A stretch of DNA of 11,805 bases from Bacteroidales bacterium (GTDB lineage: Bacteria; Bacteroidota; Bacteroidia; Bacteroidales; UBA932), in contig WRBG01000046.1 of NCBI GenBank assembly GCA_009784635.1, positions 1 to 11,805 of the forward strand, written 5' to 3'. A model generated the notes under the pieces. The model was not told the origin of the DNA. It saw nothing but the letters and a program-made list of their open reading frames with translations, and did not search any database. Both the position numbers and the translations under genes were made by a program. Shown here piece by piece: positions 7,034-11,805 of this stretch (positions are counted from its first letter, which is position 1; each line of letters starts with the position of its first letter).

Positions 7034-8167
7034 ATGAAAAATATCTTAAATCCTTTTATAGTAAAAGGATACTTGTCAAAAGAGTATTTTTGCGATAGAG
7101 AAAATGAGTTAATCACGTTACACAGGAATGTGCAAAATGGTGCAAATACCACACTTATTTCTCCCAGAAAAATGGGAAAATCAGGCCTAATTCTTCGTTT
7201 TTTTGAAGATTTTTCGGTAGATGGCAGGGCGCCTATCTATGTTGACATTTATTCGTCCCGCTCTCTATCCGATTTCATTAAACTGATGACAGAGGCGATA
7301 CTGATTAAATTCCCCGAAAAGAGTACGATTGGCAAAAGGTTTATGAAAATGTTAAGAGGATTGAGACCATTGATTAGTTTTGACCCATTTACCGGCGCCC
7401 CTCAAATTCAAATCGGATTTCAATCTTCACAAGAAGCCGTTTATACTTTACAGGGGCTTTTCACTTTCTTGGATGAGCAAAATATACAGATTATCATAGC
7501 TATTGATGAGTTTCAGCAAATTGGAACATACCCCGAAAAAAATGTCGAAGCCATATTAAGGACATACATTCAACCCTTAAAGAATATTCAATTTATCTTT
7601 TGCGGAAGCGACAAGTCGATGATGACGGAGATGTTTACCCACGCAAAGCGTCCGTTCTTTGGCAGCACACGTTTGCTCTATTTAGACAAGATAGAAAGTA
7701 GCGCATACGGGGCGTTTATTCGAAGTCATTTTGAGTCTAATAGGAAGCAGATTCAAGACGAAGCCCTGTCAGCGATTTTAATGTGGACAAAGTCGCATAC
7801 GTTTTACACCCAAAATTTGTGCAACTATATCTTTTCAATGAAGAACAATATTGTTGATATTAGCGTTGTTAAGCAAGCAATGGCCAATATCCTAAAAGAG
7901 AACGAATCGTTCTTTTTCCAATACCGGCAACTACTTACTCCCGACCAATGGAATTATATGATAGCGGTAGCCAAAGAAGGCCAAATCACACAGGTGACCT
8001 CCCAAAAGTTTATCTCAAAATACAACATCAAAACTCCCGCCAATTCGAGAAGGATTCTCAAATCGCTGATAGAAAAAGAGCTGATTTTGGAGAATGTGTC
8101 TAATGAAAAATCAACGTATCAAATATATGACCTCTTTTTGTCAAGGTGGTTGGAGTCGAAATATTAA
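7034..8167 (+). CDS. AAA+/STAND-like ATPase of the ATPase_2 type, function unknown
   Basis: A 377-residue P-loop ATPase resembling the archaeal-type ATPase_2 proteins that occur in many copies in Bacteroidales. Visible parts: an N-terminal PFIVKGYLSKEYFCDRENE lead-in; Walker A SPRKMGKS at 43-50 with serine replacing the first glycine, as is usual in this family; Walker B IIIAIDEF at 153-160; a sensor-1-like FIFCGSDKSMM at 187-197; and a C-terminal winged-helix region about 300-377. No membrane segment or signal peptide is seen. ATG 7034 was chosen; an in-frame TTG at 7028 is the alternative. The gene is visibly richer in A and T than the tig-clpX-dipeptidase block, suggesting later acquisition. 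Its stop overlaps that of the convergent calcium ATPase. Cellular role is unknown; a regulatory or defence-linked STAND function is only a guess. Confidence 0.82.
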   Translation: MKNILNPFIVKGYLSKEYFCDRENELITLHRNVQNGANTTLISPRKMGKSGLILRFFEDFSVDGRAPIYVDIYSSRSLSDFIKLMTEAILIKFPEKSTIGKRFMKMLRGLRPLISFDPFTGAPQIQIGFQSSQEAVYTLQGLFTFLDEQNIQIIIAIDEFQQIGTYPEKNVEAILRTYIQPLKNIQFIFCGSDKSMMTEMFTHAKRPFFGSTRLLYLDKIESSAYGAFIRSHFESNRKQIQDEALSAILMWTKSHTFYTQNLCNYIFSMKNNIVDISVVKQAMANILKENESFFFQYRQLLTPDQWNYMIAVAKEGQITQVTSQKFISKYNIKTPANSRRILKSLIEKELILENVSNEKSTYQIYDLFLSRWLESKY

Positions 8168-10854
8168 GACTTTAGTTTCCAGTGTCTTTGGATTTCTCCA
8201 ACCCAAAGCACTACCGAAGTGCATCCGATAATAATAAGCCAGTCTGTTAGATGCAGGGCTGTTACGTTAAACATTTCGCCGCCGGCAGTAACAATAAACC
8301 ACTGTCCGGCAATAATGGCCAATGCGGTAAAAAGGAACCCCTTGCACGCGCCAAGTGATGCCAGCGCTGACTTCCCGCTCATAAAGGCTTTGGCGTTGAA
8401 CATATTCCAAAACTGTAAAAATACAAAGATGGTGAAGAACAGCGAGAGTTCGTAAGCCGATAATCCGTTGCCTTGACTGAAATCAAAGAAACTGCGTCCG
8501 AAATCTGCACAGTTGAATTGGGTGAGTGAAGTAATATCTGCATGTTTGAAATATTGTAGCAAGCCAAATAGCAACACAACAAAGATAATCCCTACGCCCA
8601 AAATATTTTTTGCCATTGCCTTAGTGATGATATGGTCGGTGGTTTTACGGGGCTTTTCCTGCATGACCTTTTCATTGGGCGGCAAGGAGGCAAGCGCAAG
8701 TGCGGCAAAGGTATCCATAATCAGATTTACCCACAGCATTTGCGTAACGGTCAATGGAGATTCCGTGCCGAGAAACGCCCCAATCAATACAATCAGACAG
8801 GCAACTACATTGATGGTCAATTGAAACAAAATAAATCGTTGGATGTTTTGATACAGGGAACGCCCCCACATAACCGCCCTCGAAATACTGTTGAATGAGT
8901 TGTCGAGAATGGTAATATCGCTTGCTTCCTTGGCCACGGATGTGCCGTCCCCCATGGAGAGTCCCACCTGTGCAGCGTTTAGGGCGGGCGCATCGTTGGT
9001 GCCGTCTCCGGTTACAGCAACTACTTGGTTTTTAATTTGCAAGAGTTGTACCAACCGTTGTTTGTCCATGGGACGGGCGCGGGACAGGATTTTCAGATTC
9101 AAAATTCTGTCTAACAGGGACTCGTCGCTCATCGCCGCAAATTCCGTTCCGGTGAGGTGGTGTGCTTCGGGTTCGTTTTGTTCCCATAGACCGATTTGGC
9201 GACCGATTTCTTTTGCCGTCCCCGGCGTATCGCCCGTAACTATGGCTACGCGGATACCCGCATGGAGGCAGGTTTTCACCGCTTCGGGAGCATCGGAGCG
9301 GACAGGGTCGGAAATGGCCACCATCCCCATGAACGAAAGACGAGCGTTTTGTAATTTGCCCTCATGAATATATACGGTCTGGTCCGCGTCTTCGATAATC
9401 TGATAGGCAAATCCCAAAGTTCGCATTGCCTTATTTTGATAATCAAGTAGTCGGGCATGAATGTTTTCTTTTGCGACCGGAATGTTTGTACACAAATCGA
9501 GCATCATTTCGGGGGCGCCTTTTACATACAACACCTTTTTATTAAACAACGGCGATTGTACAATAGTCGCCATATATTTGCGTTCTGTGGAAAATGTTAG
9601 CTGTTCCACCATCTTTGCATGTTCACGCAAAGGCAGGTAATGTACGCCCCTTTCATGCAGCCAAAGCAATAAAGCCCCCTCGGTAGGATTGCCCAATGCC
9701 TTGATTTTAGACGTGTCGGAATAATCGAGATAGGCTGTAGAATTGACGGCAATACCCTCGTCGACAATGTCTGGGGAATCATAAAAATCACAGTTCCAAA
9801 CCTTCATTTGGTTTTGTGTGAGCGTACCTGTTTTGTCTGTACATATTACGGTGGTCGCGCCCATTGTTTCGCAGGCGTGCATGTTGCGCACAAGGTTGTT
9901 GGTCAAAAGCATACGCTTCATACTCAACGCTAAACTCAATGTAACGCTCATCGGCAAGCCTTCCGGTACCGTAACCACAATAATGGTAACGGCTATCATG
10001 ATGGTTTGAAGTGCATAACCACTAAAGTGCAGCCAATTATCTACGTACAATCCGCCTGCGGCAACAAAATAACTGATACAACGCCCCAAAATAATGCAAG
10101 CAGCAATAACATAACTTGCTTTGGTAATTAAGTTTGCCAATTTATTCAATTGCTGATTGAGCGGTGTTTCCACGCTGTTATCTATTTGCGCACCCTCATA
10201 TACTTTGCCGTATTCGGTGGCATCGCCCACTTTTATAACCCGCATAATCCCATGTCCTTCAACAACGCTTGTCCCCTTCATGGCATGATGGGAAGGGTAG
10301 GTCGCGTCTTTTGCGAAATGGGCAGGATTGACTGTTTTTTTACAGACAGGTTCGCCGGTAAGCGTAGATTCATTGATTTGCAGCGAGACCGCCTCCAATA
10401 ATTCACCGTCCGCGGGTACTTCTTCGCCTACTTCCAAAATCACCACGTCTCCAACGACAACCTCTTTTTTAGTGATTTGACAAACATTCCCATTGCGAAT
10501 GACTTTGACCAATGTGTCGTCATTGACCTTGTGCAGCGCTTCAAATTTTTTGTTGGCGTTCCACTCAAAAGAGAAGCCGATAATCGTTGCCAACAGTATG
10601 GCAATCAGAATACCGGCAGGCTCCAAAAAAACACTTGCCGTTCCATGTCCCGAGAAAAATTCATAGAAGGAAACGCCGACTGACAACGCTAATGCCACCA
10701 ACAGAATAACAATAATGGGGTCGGTAAACTTCTCCAAAAATAATTTCCACAACGGCTCTTTGGGAGGAGGCGTTAACATGTTCTCGCCGTGTTGCTTGCG
10801 GCTTTCAATAACCTGCGCGTCTGTTAAACCCGCATAATGATGCTTGGTGTTCAT
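8164..10854 (-). CDS. Calcium-translocating P-type ATPase, PMCA type
   Basis: An inner-membrane P2-type pump that exports Ca2+ at the cost of ATP. From ATG 10854-10852 (MNTKHHYAGL) it has 896 residues, normal for the family; upstream in-frame codons run to 11028 but cross the promoter. Motifs: cation-ATPase N-terminal domain at 1-45; helices M1-M2 at about 45-100; actuator loop LTGEP at 165-169 (TGES in most relatives); M4 with VPEGLP at 296-301; phosphorylation site DKTGT with D340; KGAPE at 445-449; TGDTPGTAKE at 540-549; hinge TGDGTNDAP at 615-623; and M6 with N710 and D714 in WVNLIMDTFA. E298, N710 and D714 match the single Ca site of PMCA-type pumps. Further helices follow to the end. 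Mn2+ or another divalent cation is possible. It converges on the AAA+ gene with a 4-nt stop overlap. Confidence 0.92.
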   Translation of the reverse strand: MNTKHHYAGLTDAQVIESRKQHGENMLTPPPKEPLWKLFLEKFTDPIIVILLVALALSVGVSFYEFFSGHGTASVFLEPAGILIAILLATIIGFSFEWNANKKFEALHKVNDDTLVKVIRNGNVCQITKKEVVVGDVVILEVGEEVPADGELLEAVSLQINESTLTGEPVCKKTVNPAHFAKDATYPSHHAMKGTSVVEGHGIMRVIKVGDATEYGKVYEGAQIDNSVETPLNQQLNKLANLITKASYVIAACIILGRCISYFVAAGGLYVDNWLHFSGYALQTIMIAVTIIVVTVPEGLPMSVTLSLALSMKRMLLTNNLVRNMHACETMGATTVICTDKTGTLTQNQMKVWNCDFYDSPDIVDEGIAVNSTAYLDYSDTSKIKALGNPTEGALLLWLHERGVHYLPLREHAKMVEQLTFSTERKYMATIVQSPLFNKKVLYVKGAPEMMLDLCTNIPVAKENIHARLLDYQNKAMRTLGFAYQIIEDADQTVYIHEGKLQNARLSFMGMVAISDPVRSDAPEAVKTCLHAGIRVAIVTGDTPGTAKEIGRQIGLWEQNEPEAHHLTGTEFAAMSDESLLDRILNLKILSRARPMDKQRLVQLLQIKNQVVAVTGDGTNDAPALNAAQVGLSMGDGTSVAKEASDITILDNSFNSISRAVMWGRSLYQNIQRFILFQLTINVVACLIVLIGAFLGTESPLTVTQMLWVNLIMDTFAALALASLPPNEKVMQEKPRKTTDHIITKAMAKNILGVGIIFVVLLFGLLQYFKHADITSLTQFNCADFGRSFFDFSQGNGLSAYELSLFFTIFVFLQFWNMFNAKAFMSGKSALASLGACKGFLFTALAIIAGQWFIVTAGGEMFNVTALHLTDWLIIIGCTSVVLWVGEIQRHWKLKS

Positions 10855-10872
10855 ATATACCATATATTCATG

Positions 10873-10904
10873 CAAAAGTAAGGTTTCCCATACACAGTTC
10901 CAAA
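10873..10904 (-). promoter_or_regulatory. Putative promoter of the calcium ATPase gene
   Basis: On the minus strand TTTG (10904-10901) is followed after 20 bp by TACTTTTG (10880-10873), close to the Bacteroidota TTTG-N19-TAnnTTTG consensus. The expected start near 10866 gives a leader of about 12 nt to ATG 10854. This supports that start over the in-frame ATG at 10863 and rules out those lying beyond the promoter. Confidence 0.7.
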
Positions 10905-10919
10905 TGTCATAATTTTTAC

Positions 10920-10927
10920 TACCTTTG
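10920..10927 (+). promoter_or_regulatory. Putative -7 box of the small exported protein/efflux operon
   Basis: TACCTTTG matches the -7 consensus and is identical to the box before tRNA-Leu. It lies 42 bp before ATG 10970. No clear -33 TTTG is found. It stands back to back with the calcium ATPase promoter, the two -7 boxes being about 40 bp apart. Confidence 0.55.
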
Positions 10928-10969
10928 CCAGCTCGTGCGACAAGTACGCAAGGCAGTGATAAAGTAACG

Positions 10970-11329
10970 ATGCAGAAACCGTTTGCAAAATATATAATAG
11001 TTATTTCTCTGTTGTTGATATACCTCAACAGAGGGCTGTTGGTGTGTCCCTATGAAATGGAAAATCAGGGAGAAGCGGAAATAAATAGCGTTATTGAGTG
11101 GGTTTCAGAATGGATTACCGGTGAAAGTAACGATATGGACGAAGATGGCGACTCACAAACAGATTTGAGTCTTGCAAGGACTATCCAGCATGATTTTTTG
11201 CAACAAGTGACTCACCTTGAATATGCAAACTTGCTTTCGAACAATGTAGAAAAAAACAGATTCAGCTATAAGGAAAATCTTCTCATGCAAGATTTTTGTT
11301 TCCCGATTGACTATCCTCCGGAAAGCTAA
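10970..11329 (+). CDS. Small exported protein with a DxDxDG loop, first gene of an efflux operon
   Basis: I do not recognise a named family. The 119-residue product from ATG 10970 has a basic start (MQKPFAK) and a hydrophobic stretch YIIVISLLLIYL at 8-19, so it is a secreted or membrane-anchored protein by signal or anchor. An upstream in-frame ATG at 10925 lies in the -7 box and is rejected. Residues 54-65 form an acidic segment containing DMDEDGDSQTD, where D55, D57, D59 and G60 match the first half of an EF-hand/dockerin-type calcium loop; the usual acidic residue at loop position 12 is leucine here, with D65 next to it. Two cysteines (C26, C110) are present. It ends 47 bp before the TolC-like gene with no promoter between, so co-transcription is likely. 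A role in sensing or carrying a divalent cation for the efflux system is only inference. Confidence 0.7.
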   Translation: MQKPFAKYIIVISLLLIYLNRGLLVCPYEMENQGEAEINSVIEWVSEWITGESNDMDEDGDSQTDLSLARTIQHDFLQQVTHLEYANLLSNNVEKNRFSYKENLLMQDFCFPIDYPPES

Positions 11330-11376
11330 TTGTATACTTTTTATTTTTAGTAATCAATTTTTTAACTTTTTATGCA

Positions 11377-11805
11377 ATGAAAAGAAAGTATTTCATTATG
11401 CTTATATTGTTCCCTGTAAGCATATACGCTCAGCAGTCCGAGGCGGTAAGGCTCAACAGGGAAGAAATGGAAGCCATTTTTTTGAAACAGAACCTTGCGC
11501 TGATTGCCGAGAAAATGAACATTGGCATCGCCGACGCGGAAATAGCGCAGGCAAAAGTATGGGAAAATCCCGTATTAACTGTGCATGATGCAAATTTGTG
11601 GACCAGCTATACGCAATTTTCTGTTGAACTGAGCCAAATCATACATACAGCGAATCAGCGCCGCAAAGAGGTTGCGGTACAGAAAGTGTCGAAAGAAATA
11701 GCGATACAGCAATTTGGCGAAACGCTCAGAGGGCTGAAAGTAGAACTTCGCCGGAGCATCAACGAAATAGATTATTTCCGGCAGTATGAAGCAGTATTGG
11801 TAAAA
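11377..11805 (+). CDS. TolC/CzcC-type outer-membrane efflux protein, N-terminal part
   Basis: Start of an outer-membrane channel of a tripartite RND efflux pump. The frame is open from ATG 11377 to the right edge, giving 143 residues of a usual 400 or more. A signal peptide MKRKYFIMLILFPVSIYA probably cuts before QQ at residues 19-20. Next comes the first long helix pair (LNREEMEAIFLKQNLALIAEK, then heptad-rich sequence to about 62), then NPVLTV at 64-69, a short beta region with WTSYTQFSVELSQ at 75-87, and the second coiled-coil stretch from about 95 on. This order is typical of the OEP family; the Q-rich turn after the beta segment (TANQRRKEV) matches the CzcC/CusC-like branch. ATG at 11372 opens a two-codon frame only. 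Adaptor and RND pump genes would be expected to the right. The substrate, metal or drug, cannot be told from this part. Confidence 0.85.
   Translation, partial: MKRKYFIMLILFPVSIYAQQSEAVRLNREEMEAIFLKQNLALIAEKMNIGIADAEIAQAKVWENPVLTVHDANLWTSYTQFSVELSQIIHTANQRRKEVAVQKVSKEIAIQQFGETLRGLKVELRRSINEIDYFRQYEAVLVK

Noticed and set aside
10855..11028. A 58-residue N-terminal extension of the calcium ATPase.
   Set aside because: It would cross the best promoter in the window and overlap the divergent gene; normal family length and N-terminal domain begin at ATG 10854.

Overview
The window is a stretch of chromosome from a member of the Bacteroidota, most likely order Bacteroidales. Two things point there. 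Nearly every transcription unit is preceded by a TAnnTTTG-type -7 box, the Bacteroidota housekeeping promoter. The protein variants also fit: the RINSAH form of the pyruvate kinase N-terminus, a trigger factor reading GFRKGMVPMG, and a PMCA-type calcium ATPase. The standard genetic code fits all genes. No IS element, CRISPR array, rRNA or prophage gene was seen, and no gene-free stretch exceeds about 135 bp.

Layout, left to right. Positions 1-1100 (minus) hold most of a pyruvate kinase gene cut by the left edge. A 39-bp divergent promoter region separates it from a plus-strand block: a XerD-like tyrosine recombinase (1140-2138), a tRNA-Leu(UAG) gene (2117-2198) that overlaps the recombinase 3' end, then tig, clpP and clpX (2220-5474), which overlap or nearly touch. 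A separate promoter serves an M20 zinc dipeptidase (5540-6901). The gene pair 7034-8167 (plus) and 8164-10854 (minus) is convergent with overlapping stop codons: an AT-rich AAA+/STAND-like ATPase and a calcium-type P-type ATPase. A divergent promoter region then leads to a small exported protein (10970-11329) and the start of a TolC/CzcC-type outer-membrane efflux gene, cut by the right edge.

How the genes work together. Trigger factor, ClpP and ClpX form a protein quality-control operon that couples nascent-chain folding to ATP-dependent proteolysis; the dipeptidase could finish peptide breakdown downstream. The right end is a cation-transport neighbourhood: a calcium pump facing away from what looks like the first genes of an RND-type cation or drug efflux operon, whose adaptor and pump genes would lie beyond the window.

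Most of this is conserved housekeeping DNA and I did not find a clearly new system. The points most worth a second look are: the recombinase reading frame running through the promoter and 5' half of tRNA-Leu; that tRNA heading the tig-clpP-clpX operon; the perfect 14-bp tandem operator-like repeat before the AAA+ ATPase gene; and the small exported protein with a DxDxDG loop beside the calcium ATPase.
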